From: Lachnospiraceae bacterium
GTDB taxonomy: Bacteria > Bacillota > Clostridia > Lachnospirales > Lachnospiraceae
NCBI GenBank assembly: GCA_024682555.1
Contig: JAIKZD010000044.1
Span: 1 to 64,000 of the forward strand
DNA: 64,000 nt
Reading direction: 5' to 3'
Under the pieces are notes generated by a model that saw nothing but the letters and a program-made list of their open reading frames with translations, was not told the origin of the DNA and did no database searches. How positions within the stretch are numbered: position 1 is the stretch's first letter; every line of letters starts with the position of its first letter. The translations under genes were made by a program, and so were the position numbers. Below are positions 28,971-39,517 of this stretch, in pieces.

Positions 28971-29621
28971 TTATCCCTGACGGTTTACGATGATGTATTT
29001 GCATATGGGGTTTCCGGCGCTTGAGAATCTCTCTTCATATTCCGTCATGATGTTGTCCTCCATCATGGAAGCATCGGAATGAAGATCAAAGGTACATTCC
29101 ATCAGGTCAAAATCCGAGTCTTTGAGCTCTTCCAGTGCAAAATCGAATAAAGCCCTGTTATCCGTCTTAAATTCAACGATGCCGCCGCTTTTTAAGATCC
29201 GATGGTATCTCTCAAGAAAGGCACCTGAGGGTAATCTTCTCTTTGCATGCCTGTCCTTGGGCCAGGGATCGGAAAAATTGAGATAGATCCTGTCGACCTC
29301 GCCTTTATCGAAGACGTCACAGATGTATTCGGCATCCATCCTTATAAATTTAAGGTTTAAAAGCTCATTTTCTTCCTGTTTCTGGATCGCCCTTAAGAGA
29401 ACTGAGGAGTATTTTTCAATACCCACATAGTTTATGTCGGCATTCATTTCTGCCAGGGTATGGATAAATCTGCCCTTTCCCATGCCGATCTCTATCCTTA
29501 CGGGGGCTTCATTACCGAAAATATCCCTTGCAAAGGATCCCTTATGCTTATCGATGTCATGGATGACGAAGGGGTTCTGTGCTATATATTCTCTTGATCC
29601 TGTTATGTTTCTGAGTCTCAT
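28971..29621 (-). CDS. trmB: tRNA (guanine-N7-)-methyltransferase
   Basis: IEIGMGKGRFI, YLNFSDPWPKDRHAKRRL motifs. Confidence 0.93.
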   Translation of the reverse strand: MRLRNITGSREYIAQNPFVIHDIDKHKGSFARDIFGNEAPVRIEIGMGKGRFIHTLAEMNADINYVGIEKYSSVLLRAIQKQEENELLNLKFIRMDAEYICDVFDKGEVDRIYLNFSDPWPKDRHAKRRLPSGAFLERYHRILKSGGIVEFKTDNRALFDFALEELKDSDFDLMECTFDLHSDASMMEDNIMTEYEERFSSAGNPICKYIIVNRQG

Positions 29622-29649
29622 ATCCTGCTTTTGATAGCTGTTTTAAATA

Positions 29650-31020
29650 TTACTCCGATTCCGCGGCCTTTATCATGAGTGAGCACTCTATACGCTTTCT
29701 CTGTAAGATACAGCCCATTTCATAGTTACCGTTGATGTCTCCGGTCTCGTGGAAGGAATTTGCCATGCAGCCTCCCGAACAGTAGAATTTCGCAAAACAG
29801 TCCCTGCATTCCTTTTTAGTGTACACATTGCAGGAGCCGAAGCTTTTTCTGAGCTCCTCATTGGTTATGCCTTCATCCACATTTCCAATCTTAAAGCTTT
29901 CATCTCCCACAAACTGATGACAGGGATACAGATCACCGAAAGGTGTTACCGCCAGGTATTCGCATCCGGCACCGCAGCCGGAAAGCCTTTTTGCAACACA
30001 TGGGCCTCCCTCAAGATCGATCATGAAATGGAAGAAATTGATAAACCTGCCTTCTTTTCTTCTCTTTATGATCTCTTTTGCAAGGATATCGTACTGTTCA
30101 AGGAGGACCGGAATATCCTCTTCCTTAAGTGCATAGGGTTCGGCTTTGTCACACACCACGGGCTCCACCGATATCTGTTCAAAGCCTTCATCGTGCAGAT
30201 GCAGTACATCCTTTGCAAAATCCGTATTGTAGTGGGTATAGGTCCCTCTTACATAATAATTCGTCTGGTTTCGTGACTCGGCAGCCTTTTTGAACTTCGG
30301 AAGTATCACGTCATAGGAGCCGAAACCTCCTGCCGTGGGCCGCATCCTGTCATTAACTTCCTTTCTTCCGTCTATTGAAAGGACAAGATTATGCATTTCC
30401 CTGTTGGCATATTCAAGGATCTCATCATTAAGCAGCAGGCCGTTTGTGGTGAGGGTAAAGCGGAATTTCTTGTTATGGGTCTTTTCCAGAGAGCGGCCGT
30501 ATTCAACGAGTTTTTTAACCACATCAAAGTTCAGGGTGGGCTCTCCGCCGAAGAAATCCACCTCGAGATTGACCCGGTTTCCCGAGGCTTTAACGAGAAA
30601 GTCCAGAGCCTTCTTTCCGACCTCAAAGGACATGAGAGCCTTTTCCCCGTGATATTCGCCCTTTCCCGCAAAACAGTATGCACATCTTAGATTGCAGTCA
30701 TGGGCAATATGCAGACAGAGTGCCTTTACCACGGGATTCTCATTCTTTCTGGCGGTAAAATCCTCTATATAGGGTTCATATATATCGTCGGTATAAAGAG
30801 CGCCTGCTTCCTTTAGTTCCCGTATCTCAAGGGCAGCGGAGGAAATCTCCTCCATTGTGTATCTGCCTCCCGTTTTTTTATATAATTCATCCGTGGATAT
30901 TCCGGTATCTGCTTCCATAAGGGGTATGAGATCATAGCAGATATCATCGACCACATGGACTGCCCCGGAATTTACATCCATTACTATATTGTATCCGTTA
31001 TTTTTAAACTGATGGATCAT
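29650..31020 (-). CDS. SCIFF thioether cross-link-forming radical SAM/SPASM maturase
   Basis: CNLRCAYCFAGKGEYHGEKALMSFEVGKKALDFL, SPASM cysteines at the C-terminus, next to the SCIFF precursor. Confidence 0.92.
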   Translation of the reverse strand: MIHQFKNNGYNIVMDVNSGAVHVVDDICYDLIPLMEADTGISTDELYKKTGGRYTMEEISSAALEIRELKEAGALYTDDIYEPYIEDFTARKNENPVVKALCLHIAHDCNLRCAYCFAGKGEYHGEKALMSFEVGKKALDFLVKASGNRVNLEVDFFGGEPTLNFDVVKKLVEYGRSLEKTHNKKFRFTLTTNGLLLNDEILEYANREMHNLVLSIDGRKEVNDRMRPTAGGFGSYDVILPKFKKAAESRNQTNYYVRGTYTHYNTDFAKDVLHLHDEGFEQISVEPVVCDKAEPYALKEEDIPVLLEQYDILAKEIIKRRKEGRFINFFHFMIDLEGGPCVAKRLSGCGAGCEYLAVTPFGDLYPCHQFVGDESFKIGNVDEGITNEELRKSFGSCNVYTKKECRDCFAKFYCSGGCMANSFHETGDINGNYEMGCILQRKRIECSLMIKAAESE

Positions 31021-31125
31021 GATAACACTCTTTATTTCCTTTGATCATAAAAATATACTGAAGTTACGGGCCTTTTGAAAAATACCCGTTAAATATCCCG
31101 CTAAGGTCTTATTTCATACAGAAAA

Positions 31126-31154
31126 GATGCGGACATCCGAAAAATGTCCGCATC
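31126..31154 (-). terminator. Hairpin/terminator between SCIFF precursor and maturase
   Basis: GATGCGGACA...TGTCCGCATC; on the minus strand followed by TTTTC. Confidence 0.6.
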
Positions 31155-31185
31155 GTGAACCGTTCAATGCCTAACGCTTATGAGA

Positions 31186-31332
31186 TCACTTATTCTTATT
31201 CTCACAAGACTGGTTGCCCACTGTACAGGATGTCTTGCAGGCTGACTGGCAGGATGTCTGGCACTCGCCGCAGCCGCCTTTTGCACGGCTCTTCTTATAA
31301 TCTCTTGTATTGAGCGTCCTTATGTGTTTCAT
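31186..31332 (-). CDS. SCIFF (six cysteines in forty-five residues) RiPP precursor
   Basis: Minus-strand ORF MKHIRTLNTRDYKKSRAKGGCGECQTSCQSACKTSCTVGNQSCENKNK (48 aa, six Cys) with SD AGGAGGAG; below the ORF-track size cutoff. Confidence 0.95.
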   Translation of the reverse strand: MKHIRTLNTRDYKKSRAKGGCGECQTSCQSACKTSCTVGNQSCENKNK

Positions 31333-31536
31333 ATTCTCCTCCTGAGGTTATAAACAGTTTCTAATAATATAACATAAATATCATGTTTTTGGAAATCCGT
31401 TGTTTTCCCTTTACCTGTCCATAGTCATTCCCCCTGCTTTTAGTATCGTCTCGGTTTATATCACATATCGTATATAAACACCTTTGTCCGCTTCATTATA
31501 GTTATACGGGATAGAAGCGGGTATGGCAATGCTTTT

Positions 31537-33165
31537 TTAATCCCACCAGTAGATCCCGTGGACACTTTCTATGTAGTTACCGTCGACCGTCACGTCAAAT
31601 ACCCCTACATAAGCGGTGACATCGTTATTCTCGGGATCCTCACTGATAAGCTCTTCGTTTCGTTTATACCAGTCAAGAACGGTATCACCTTTTTTGTAAT
31701 TACTGAAGAATTCCATATCGCAGTCCTCTGCAAATACCGTATCTTCATCGAGGTAGAGATAGTCATAGCCGGTATCATATCCGTTTTCAACATAATACTC
31801 TGACCAGTCATAGGTCGGAACAGGGTCGCCGAATCTTATGACAGCGGCATCTTCCCTTATGCTTACGGTATCCGGTGAGAAGGTTGTATAGTTTACCCTG
31901 AACCCCTGGGATCTGCCGCTGTACTTTACAAAAGCATCCTTATAGCCTTCTTTTTTAACTTCTTTTAAGACTTCATCCGCATCCTCTTTGGTATCAAAGC
32001 GTCCGGCAATGACCGCAAAATAGGGTTTCTGGTTCAGTTTTTCCCATTCGGGGGTATAGGTTACGGAACCGTAATATCCTTTATCGCAGAGTTTCCCGGC
32101 TTCCCTTACGGCATCTTCACGATCCTTTAAAGTGGAAACGAATACACCGTAGAAAGGCCTTGAGTCGGGATCGGCAAAATAGAGCGTATCGGGATCCGCA
32201 TCCGGATCAAGATCGGGGGTGATATACTCATCCGCGGTCATGACGGGGACATCCTCCTCATCGATCCTTTCGAATTCGTCTCCTTCTTCGCAAAGGCTGA
32301 AATCACCGGTATCCTCACCGAGGATCGTTAACACATCCTTTTTGACCGTGAACTCTGCCTCAAAGTCATAAGGCATTCCTGCGCTTACCAGAGTGCTTAA
32401 CTCCGCGGAGAGCATATTTTTCGAGGCGGAATAGTTTCCTGCGTAGAATTCGGCCTCCAGGCCGGGAATCTTTTCATATACATACATGTTTCCGCCGTCA
32501 AAGAAGAGGTATACGGGGTAGTCGGCCCCCTTTAAGCGCCAGTATCCCTGCAGATCCTTATCTCCTGCGGAATCCTTTTTATCAAGATAGGGAAAGGCTT
32601 CCGTTACCCTGTCGTCTTTTTTGTAGACGGTCTGTCCGCCGTTATCGTATTCAATGCTCACTCCGTCCTTTGTTAGGGTTATGGTTCCCTTCTCGGCATC
32701 TCCCTGATACTGTGAGAGCATGGACATGTTTGAATAATAAAGGGCATTGAAATCCATGCTGTCGGAATCAGTGCTCCTTGCTTCCTCTTCGTCATCGGGG
32801 ATGAATTCCGCTGCCCAGTAGGAATATATATCAAGATCTTCCTTCTGGTTCTTTTCACCTTTAGCAAGGCCGGCGAAAGCACAGAGGTTATCTCCGAAGG
32901 CTACAAACGAAAGGGTTTCGAACTCTTCGTAATCTTCATCATAGTAACTGTAATTTCCGCAGATCCTCTTTGCAAGAGACAGATCATTTGTCGTCTGTGT
33001 GTCATTTTTATTGCTTTTTTCGCTTTTGTTCTTTTTTTCCGGTCCTTTGGCAACGGTCTGTTTTACCTGCACATCGTCAAGGGCATTTCCGTATACAGGA
33101 TTTATTGCCGAAAGAGAGGCGGAAATCACAAAACAAAGCATGGAAACTGTGATCTTTCTGAACAT
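31537..33165 (-). CDS. Secreted protein with SPOR-like region
   Basis: Signal peptide MFRKITVSMLCFVISASLSAINPVYG; SPOR-like FYGVFVSTLKDREDAVREAGKLCDKGYYGSV...PYFAVIAGRFDTKEDADEVLKEVKKEGYKDAFV. Confidence 0.6.
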   Translation of the reverse strand: MFRKITVSMLCFVISASLSAINPVYGNALDDVQVKQTVAKGPEKKNKSEKSNKNDTQTTNDLSLAKRICGNYSYYDEDYEEFETLSFVAFGDNLCAFAGLAKGEKNQKEDLDIYSYWAAEFIPDDEEEARSTDSDSMDFNALYYSNMSMLSQYQGDAEKGTITLTKDGVSIEYDNGGQTVYKKDDRVTEAFPYLDKKDSAGDKDLQGYWRLKGADYPVYLFFDGGNMYVYEKIPGLEAEFYAGNYSASKNMLSAELSTLVSAGMPYDFEAEFTVKKDVLTILGEDTGDFSLCEEGDEFERIDEEDVPVMTADEYITPDLDPDADPDTLYFADPDSRPFYGVFVSTLKDREDAVREAGKLCDKGYYGSVTYTPEWEKLNQKPYFAVIAGRFDTKEDADEVLKEVKKEGYKDAFVKYSGRSQGFRVNYTTFSPDTVSIREDAAVIRFGDPVPTYDWSEYYVENGYDTGYDYLYLDEDTVFAEDCDMEFFSNYKKGDTVLDWYKRNEELISEDPENNDVTAYVGVFDVTVDGNYIESVHGIYWWD

Positions 33166-33426
33166 GACCCATATCCTTTCTGTCTGTATAATTCCGGTCA
33201 TCCGACGATCTTCGTCTTATCCCGGTTCCTTTCGGCTAATTATATCATGTTTTTGGCTTTTTTGGTGAAATATAGGAGTTCTGCTTTTCTTTTCACGTGG
33301 ATGAAAGTATAATATATTATGAATCAGTGTGGAAAATTCACAAGATGACAGACATTTTCCGCCGGGTTTTTTAAACCGGACAGACATTTTATGATCCGGC
33401 AAAAACATGTGATCAGGAGGCGCCGA

Positions 33427-34857
33427 ATGGCAAAAACATTAAAGGATATTCAGAAGTTTATCAAAGACAACGGTATTGAAATGGTTGATTTCAAACTTAC
33501 GGATATAGACGGACGCTGGAGACATTTGAGCATCCCCGCGGAGAGGCTTACGGAGAGCACCATGGAGCACGGAATAGGTTTTGACGGTTCCAATTACGGA
33601 TATGCACCCGTTGAAAACAGCGACATGGTATTCATTCCCGTGCTTGAATCCGCGGTCATCGACAGATATTGCAGTATTCCCACTCTGTCAATGATCGGGG
33701 ACGTAAGGGTCATAGACCTTCCCAACAACAGGCCTTTTGACCAGTATCCCAGAAATGTGGCCATCCGCGCCCTTGAGTATATGAAGGAACAGAAGGTTGC
33801 CGACAGGATGGTCATCGGACCCGAGTATGAATTTTATCTTTTTGATGAGGTAAGATACAACACCGATTATTACAATATGTTCACGTCGATCTACACTTCC
33901 CAGGCAGGCTATGCTTCGGGAAGTCCGGAGAATAACAACGGTTATCAGGTGATGCCCCATGCAGGTTATCACAACAGTCTTCCCACGGATATACGCAACG
34001 ATATCCGCAGCAATATGTGCCTTGCCATGAAGGAATGGGGCGTGGATGTCAAGTACCATCATCCCGAGGTGGGAGGATCCGGGCAGATGGAGATCGAGGT
34101 GGAGCTTGGAGATATGCTAAAGCTTGCCGATGATACGATGTCAGCCAAATATGTCATTAAAAACGAGGCGGCGGCGGAGGGTATAACAGCAACCTTCATG
34201 CCCAAGCCCCTTGCATCCGAGGCAGGCAGCGGAATGCATGTACACATGCTCTTGTTTAAGGGCGGAAAGCCGGTGTTCTATGACAGGAAAGGCTATGCGC
34301 AGTTAAGTAAGGAAGCCCATTACTTTATGGGAGGTCTTCTTTCCCACGCACGTTCCCTCTGCGCCATCACCAATCCCTCCACCAATTCCTATAAGAGACT
34401 GGTGCCGGGATTCGAAGCTCCGGTCACCATAGGCTACGCCATGAGCAACCGAAGCGCCGTTATCCGTATCCCTGCCTATGCAAAGACTCCTGAGACCAAG
34501 AGATTTGAGTTAAGAAATCCCGATGCAACCTGCAATCCCTATTATGCCTATGCGGCAATCCTGATGGCAGGCCTTGACGGGATCAAAAATAAGATCGATC
34601 CCCATGAAAAGGGCTGGGGTCCCTATGATTTTAACCTTTATACCCTTTCCGATGAGGAAAAAGCAAAGCTTACCGGACTTCCCACAACTCTTGATGAAGC
34701 CCTTTTCGAGCTTGAGAAGGATCATGATTATCTGACGGCTGGCGGGGTGTTCCCTGAAAGACTCATTACACAGATTATTTCCCGTGAAAGAGCCTCTTCA
34801 TCAAAGATCTCGAAGCTTCCGCATCCCATGGAATTTGCGATGTACTATGATCTGTGA
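33427..34857 (+). CDS. glnA: Glutamine synthetase type I
   Basis: GFDGSNYGYAPVENSDM, GSGMHVHMLLF, NPSTNSYKRLVPGFEAP motifs; SD AGGAGG before ATG 33427. Confidence 0.9.
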   Translation: MAKTLKDIQKFIKDNGIEMVDFKLTDIDGRWRHLSIPAERLTESTMEHGIGFDGSNYGYAPVENSDMVFIPVLESAVIDRYCSIPTLSMIGDVRVIDLPNNRPFDQYPRNVAIRALEYMKEQKVADRMVIGPEYEFYLFDEVRYNTDYYNMFTSIYTSQAGYASGSPENNNGYQVMPHAGYHNSLPTDIRNDIRSNMCLAMKEWGVDVKYHHPEVGGSGQMEIEVELGDMLKLADDTMSAKYVIKNEAAAEGITATFMPKPLASEAGSGMHVHMLLFKGGKPVFYDRKGYAQLSKEAHYFMGGLLSHARSLCAITNPSTNSYKRLVPGFEAPVTIGYAMSNRSAVIRIPAYAKTPETKRFELRNPDATCNPYYAYAAILMAGLDGIKNKIDPHEKGWGPYDFNLYTLSDEEKAKLTGLPTTLDEALFELEKDHDYLTAGGVFPERLITQIISRERASSSKISKLPHPMEFAMYYDL

Positions 34858-34933
34858 TCAAACAAGAATATAATAAAAAACACGGACTGTTCGGGGTGTT
34901 TCCCCGATCCGGTGAGTAAAGTGTGTCAGGCAT

Positions 34934-37078
34934 ATGAAAAAACAAACAAAACTGATAAACAAAATAACCATAGCGACTTCGATATCAGTGATAGTTACCG
35001 TCATAGCGGCATCCCTTGTGACCTATTACGGGCAGCTTGCCCAGTACAGGGAAATATGCAGGGAGACCATAGAAAATGTCGGGTTTTATCTTCGCGACCT
35101 GATCCTTGAGGATTCAAAAGACTTTCTTGCATATAAGGAATATTACGAGGCTCATTACGATGAGATCCGTATTCCCCTGGAATTTAACAATTATGCGGGA
35201 GCCATGGATGAATTCTTTACCGCCTTCAGGGAGGAATATCCGGATAAGACCTTTATGGTGGATATAAAGCCGGAGGATATGCCGGCGGAACTTGAAAGAC
35301 TGTATTATACATATCGTCATGAGTACTGGCTTCTGACCTTTGAAAAGGCAAGGGCCGCCTTTGACCTTCCTTATACCTATTTTCTGCTGCCCTATGAGGA
35401 AAATCACAATACCATCTATATGATAGACGGCGAGAGGACCGAAGACGAGGAACATCCCGGATATCTGTATATGGGGGATACCTATTACGAGAACCCCTCG
35501 GAACATGAGCTTTTATGGAAAACCTGGGCCACAGGTGAAAGCTATGATGAGGTATATGAGTGGAATAATGATTACGGAAATACATATGCCTATTACACAC
35601 CCCTTAATATTGACGGAGAAAGAGTCGGCCTCGTTGTAACGGAGGTCAGGGTTGAGGATGTAAAACACCGGATACTGACCGGTACCATCAAACTGGCCAT
35701 AAGGCTTGCACTGGTCTTAAGTCTTGTCACGGTACTGCTTATGTTATATGTTAACAGGAAATTCATTAACAGGATCAGACATCTGACGGACCAGATAAAT
35801 GAGTTTTCTTCCACAAGGGCGTACGATACCGTGGAGGCCATAAGGGATTATCCCTATGGAAACGACGAGATATTTACACTTGCGGACAAGACCGCGGATA
35901 TGATAAGGGAACTGCAGATCCACGAAGGAAAGGTAAGGCAGGCTGCCCAGTTCAAGAGTGATTTCCTGGCAAATATGAGCCATGAGATAAGGACTCCCAT
36001 GAATGCGGTGGTAGGCCTGTCGGAAATGCTCTCAAGAGAGGATATTTCCGGAAAGGCAAAGGAATTTGCCGAGCATATTCATTCTTCCGCAGAGACCCTG
36101 CTTGTTATCATCAATGATATACTGGATCTTTCAAGGCTTGAATCCGGAATAGTCGATATAGTTCCCAAGGCCTATGATATCCGTCAGCTCATCGATGAGA
36201 CCGTCACCTCATCAAAGATGGGACTTAAGGAAAAACCGGTGGAGATGAACTTAAATATCGCCGAGGATATACCGAAGATGCTTTACGGCGATACTGCCCG
36301 TATCAGACAGGTTCTTAACAATGTTATCTCAAATGCGGTGAAATTCACCATGCAGGGAGAGATCAACATTGATGTATCCTGCAACAGGAAAAGCGAGAGG
36401 AGCTTAAGCCTTCTGATAGATGTTTCCGATACCGGGATAGGGATAGAACAGAAGGATATCGAAAGGATATTTGATTCATTTGCCCAGATCGATTCCACCC
36501 GTACCAGATCCGTGGAGGGAACAGGTCTCGGACTTGCCATAACCCAGAGACTCATCGATCTTATGGGCGGTACCATCAATGTCGAGAGCGAGTACGGGAA
36601 AGGGAGCGTATTCAGGATAAAACTTCCCCAGACGGTTGTCCTTGACGGGACGGAAGAGGAAAGACCCGTTGAAAATCCGAATGTTCTCTGCGCTCCGGAT
36701 GCAAAGATCCTTGTTGTGGATGATAATTCGGTAAACAATTACATAGCTAAGAATCTTCTGGGACTTTACGGGATACACCCCGTATGCGTCTCAAGCGGGA
36801 CGGACGCCATTAAGGCTGCTTCCGCGGAAAGATTCGATCTCATACTCATGGATTACATGATGCCTGAAATGGACGGCATAGAAGCCACAAAGAGGATCAG
36901 GGAAGAGAATCCGGAATATAAGGATATTCCCATAATCGCCTTTACCGCAAATGCCGTGGAGGAGGCAAGGGAGCTGGTAATGACATCCGGAATGGATGAT
37001 TTCATAGCAAAGCCCATAAAGGAAAGCGAGCTTCAGAAGATACTGAAGAAGTGGCTTCCCGATGATCTGAAAAAATGA
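34934..37078 (+). CDS. Hybrid sensor histidine kinase/response regulator
   Basis: HisKA FLANMSHEIRTPMNAVVGLSEM, HATPase GTGLGLAITQRLIDLMGG, receiver LVVDDNSVNNYIA...LMDYMMPEMDG. Confidence 0.9.
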   Translation: MKKQTKLINKITIATSISVIVTVIAASLVTYYGQLAQYREICRETIENVGFYLRDLILEDSKDFLAYKEYYEAHYDEIRIPLEFNNYAGAMDEFFTAFREEYPDKTFMVDIKPEDMPAELERLYYTYRHEYWLLTFEKARAAFDLPYTYFLLPYEENHNTIYMIDGERTEDEEHPGYLYMGDTYYENPSEHELLWKTWATGESYDEVYEWNNDYGNTYAYYTPLNIDGERVGLVVTEVRVEDVKHRILTGTIKLAIRLALVLSLVTVLLMLYVNRKFINRIRHLTDQINEFSSTRAYDTVEAIRDYPYGNDEIFTLADKTADMIRELQIHEGKVRQAAQFKSDFLANMSHEIRTPMNAVVGLSEMLSREDISGKAKEFAEHIHSSAETLLVIINDILDLSRLESGIVDIVPKAYDIRQLIDETVTSSKMGLKEKPVEMNLNIAEDIPKMLYGDTARIRQVLNNVISNAVKFTMQGEINIDVSCNRKSERSLSLLIDVSDTGIGIEQKDIERIFDSFAQIDSTRTRSVEGTGLGLAITQRLIDLMGGTINVESEYGKGSVFRIKLPQTVVLDGTEEERPVENPNVLCAPDAKILVVDDNSVNNYIAKNLLGLYGIHPVCVSSGTDAIKAASAERFDLILMDYMMPEMDGIEATKRIREENPEYKDIPIIAFTANAVEEARELVMTSGMDDFIAKPIKESELQKILKKWLPDDLKK

Positions 37079-37141
37079 TCCGGTATATGATCCGATATAT
37101 TTGAGGTTATAGATTGCGGTTTATAGATGGAGGTTTTCAAA

Positions 37142-37861
37142 ATGGAAAAAACGGTCATAGTCATGCCCGTGGCAAACGAAGAAGCTACAATGGAGAGTGT
37201 TCTCACAAAGATCATGGAGCTTCCCTATGACAATCTGTACGTATATCCGGTGATCGATTTCTTTTCAAAGGACAGGACGGAAGAGATCATCAGAAATATG
37301 GAAAAGAAGTATGACAGGATAAAGCTTATTTTTCATGCTCAGTCAAAAGGAGTGATAACCTGTTATCTTTATGGATTCAAGATGGCCCTTTCAGACGGGG
37401 CCGGGAGGATAATCGAGATGGACGGCGGCGGAAGCCACAGGCCGGAAGATATCCACCGGTTTATCGAGAAGCTCGATGAAGGATATGACTGCGTCTGGGG
37501 TTCCAGATTCATTGAGGGCGGAGACATAAAGAGCCATCCGCTTTACAGGAGGATCTTAAGCTCGGGCGGGACCGTGCTTTCCAATCTTGTGTTAGGTACA
37601 AGGCTTAAGGACATGACCTCCGGGTTTGAAGGGTTCAAACGGGAGGTTCTTGAAGCCATGGACCTTGATGCATTTTTATCAAGGGGCCATATGTATCAGA
37701 CGGAGATGCGTTTTTACTGCAGAAAGCTCAATACCGTTGAGGTTCCCATCACCTATGTGGGCTCCAAATCAAGCATAAAACTCAAGTCTGTAACCGAGGC
37801 ACTTAAGCTTCTGTTTATGCTTAAGAACAATGAGAAGAACGTGTGGAAAAGGGAGCTTTAA
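37142..37861 (+). CDS. Glycosyltransferase family 2 (dolichyl-phosphate mannose synthase-like)
   Basis: VIVMPVANEEATMESVL...GRIIEMDGGGSHRPEDI...GSRFIEGG. Confidence 0.8.
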   Translation: MEKTVIVMPVANEEATMESVLTKIMELPYDNLYVYPVIDFFSKDRTEEIIRNMEKKYDRIKLIFHAQSKGVITCYLYGFKMALSDGAGRIIEMDGGGSHRPEDIHRFIEKLDEGYDCVWGSRFIEGGDIKSHPLYRRILSSGGTVLSNLVLGTRLKDMTSGFEGFKREVLEAMDLDAFLSRGHMYQTEMRFYCRKLNTVEVPITYVGSKSSIKLKSVTEALKLLFMLKNNEKNVWKREL

Positions 37862-37863
37862 TG

Positions 37864-39495
37864 ATGAACCTTAGGGAGAGGTTTTCCGATTATCTGTCAG
37901 TTAATCATAATAAATACAGATTTGTTTCAATAACGGCTTTTGTCTTCATCATCACCGCCCTTGCATGGCAGAGTGATGATGCTTATCATGCCTATGTCAT
38001 GGCCAAGCACCTGGTGGAGGGCAACGGTTTCGTCTATAACATAGGGGAGCGCGCTTCGGCGTCCTCCTGTCCTTTGTTTACCCTTGTGATAGCTTTGGGA
38101 TATTTTATAATCAGGAATATGTTCATCGTATCCCTGCTTATCTGCGTCGTTTTTTCCTCCATAGCCTTTGCCGTCGTGATCAATAATTTCTGTACCACCA
38201 GAAGACAGATAATCCTTACCTTTCTTCTGTGCATAGGCTCCGTGAGCTTTTTAAGCTATACCACAAGCGGCCTTGAAAACAGCCTTCTGTTCATGCTGGC
38301 AGCAGTCTTTTTAAAGCTCTATTTCAGAACGGATGTCTATGACGCAAAAAAGCTGTTTATCATGGGACTTCTTATATCCCTTGTGGCCATGACGAGGATG
38401 GATGCGGTGGTTATGCTTGTGCCTGCCGTTTTATATGTCTATTTTGCAAAAAGAGACAGGGTAAGCTTCTTAAAAGCCATACCCATAGGCATTTTAAGTC
38501 TCCTGCCGTTTATATTCTGGGAGCTGTTTTCCCTGTTCTACTATGGTTTTCCCTTTCCGAACACGGCCTATGTAAAGCTTGGGACGGACATCCCCCTGAG
38601 CCAGTATATATACAGGGGATTTCAGTATCTTGGAATAACCGCACTCTGTGACCTTCCGGTCATACTGATACCCTTTTTCGTCGTTATCGCGGCCATCGTG
38701 GTAAGGGAAGCAAAATATCTGGCGGTGAGTCTCGGGATCATCCTGTATACGGGATATATAATCTATATAGGCGGAGATTTCATGCTGGGAAGGCATTTTA
38801 CGGTGATGTTTCTTATGTCGGTCATCACGATCCTTGATATCATAGAAAATGCCTCCGTGAATGACATTAAAAAGAGACGGTATGAGAACAATTATATCCT
38901 TGTTCTGGTTGCTTCGCTTATCCTGTCGGTAACAATGAAGCCGGTGACGGATCAGTTTTTATACGGAAACAAGCTCGGGAGCAACATAGCCGATGAAAGA
39001 GGAGGATATTTTAAACATACCAGCCTTTTTAACAATGCACTCTCGTATTTTAAAACAGGGGAAATGTGCATAAGGGATGCCTGGAATGAGGAAGGGATAG
39101 AGGAGTATAGGAGTATGAACATTGATTCCGGTATCCTCAGGATGGTCCCGGGTATCACAATATTTTACAATTCCGATATGTATTTAAATGACCAGTATGC
39201 CCTTGGGGATCCCTTCTTATCAAAGCTCCCTGCCGTGAGAGAGGACAACTGGAGGATAGGCCATATGTGGCGCGAGGTTCCCGCCGGATATCTTGACAGC
39301 ATCATATACGGCGGAAACAGGCTTGAGAATGAGAGCCTTAAGGAGTATTATGACGTGATCCTCCTGATCACAAGGGGCAGGCTTTTTGACGGGGACAGGA
39401 TAAAGGCGATAATAGATATAAACACGGGGAAATATGATCATCTGATAGATGAGTACAGGGCAACCCTTGATGAAAACAACAGGATCAGGGAATAG
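37864..39495 (+). CDS. Multi-pass membrane glycosyltransferase-like protein
   Basis: SDDAYHAYVMAKHLVEGNGFVYNIGERASASSCPLF, many TM segments; downstream of GT2. Confidence 0.6.
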   Translation: MNLRERFSDYLSVNHNKYRFVSITAFVFIITALAWQSDDAYHAYVMAKHLVEGNGFVYNIGERASASSCPLFTLVIALGYFIIRNMFIVSLLICVVFSSIAFAVVINNFCTTRRQIILTFLLCIGSVSFLSYTTSGLENSLLFMLAAVFLKLYFRTDVYDAKKLFIMGLLISLVAMTRMDAVVMLVPAVLYVYFAKRDRVSFLKAIPIGILSLLPFIFWELFSLFYYGFPFPNTAYVKLGTDIPLSQYIYRGFQYLGITALCDLPVILIPFFVVIAAIVVREAKYLAVSLGIILYTGYIIYIGGDFMLGRHFTVMFLMSVITILDIIENASVNDIKKRRYENNYILVLVASLILSVTMKPVTDQFLYGNKLGSNIADERGGYFKHTSLFNNALSYFKTGEMCIRDAWNEEGIEEYRSMNIDSGILRMVPGITIFYNSDMYLNDQYALGDPFLSKLPAVREDNWRIGHMWREVPAGYLDSIIYGGNRLENESLKEYYDVILLITRGRLFDGDRIKAIIDINTGKYDHLIDEYRATLDENNRIRE

Positions 39496-39517
39496 CCGGT
39501 AAAGGAGGCCTGCGGAT

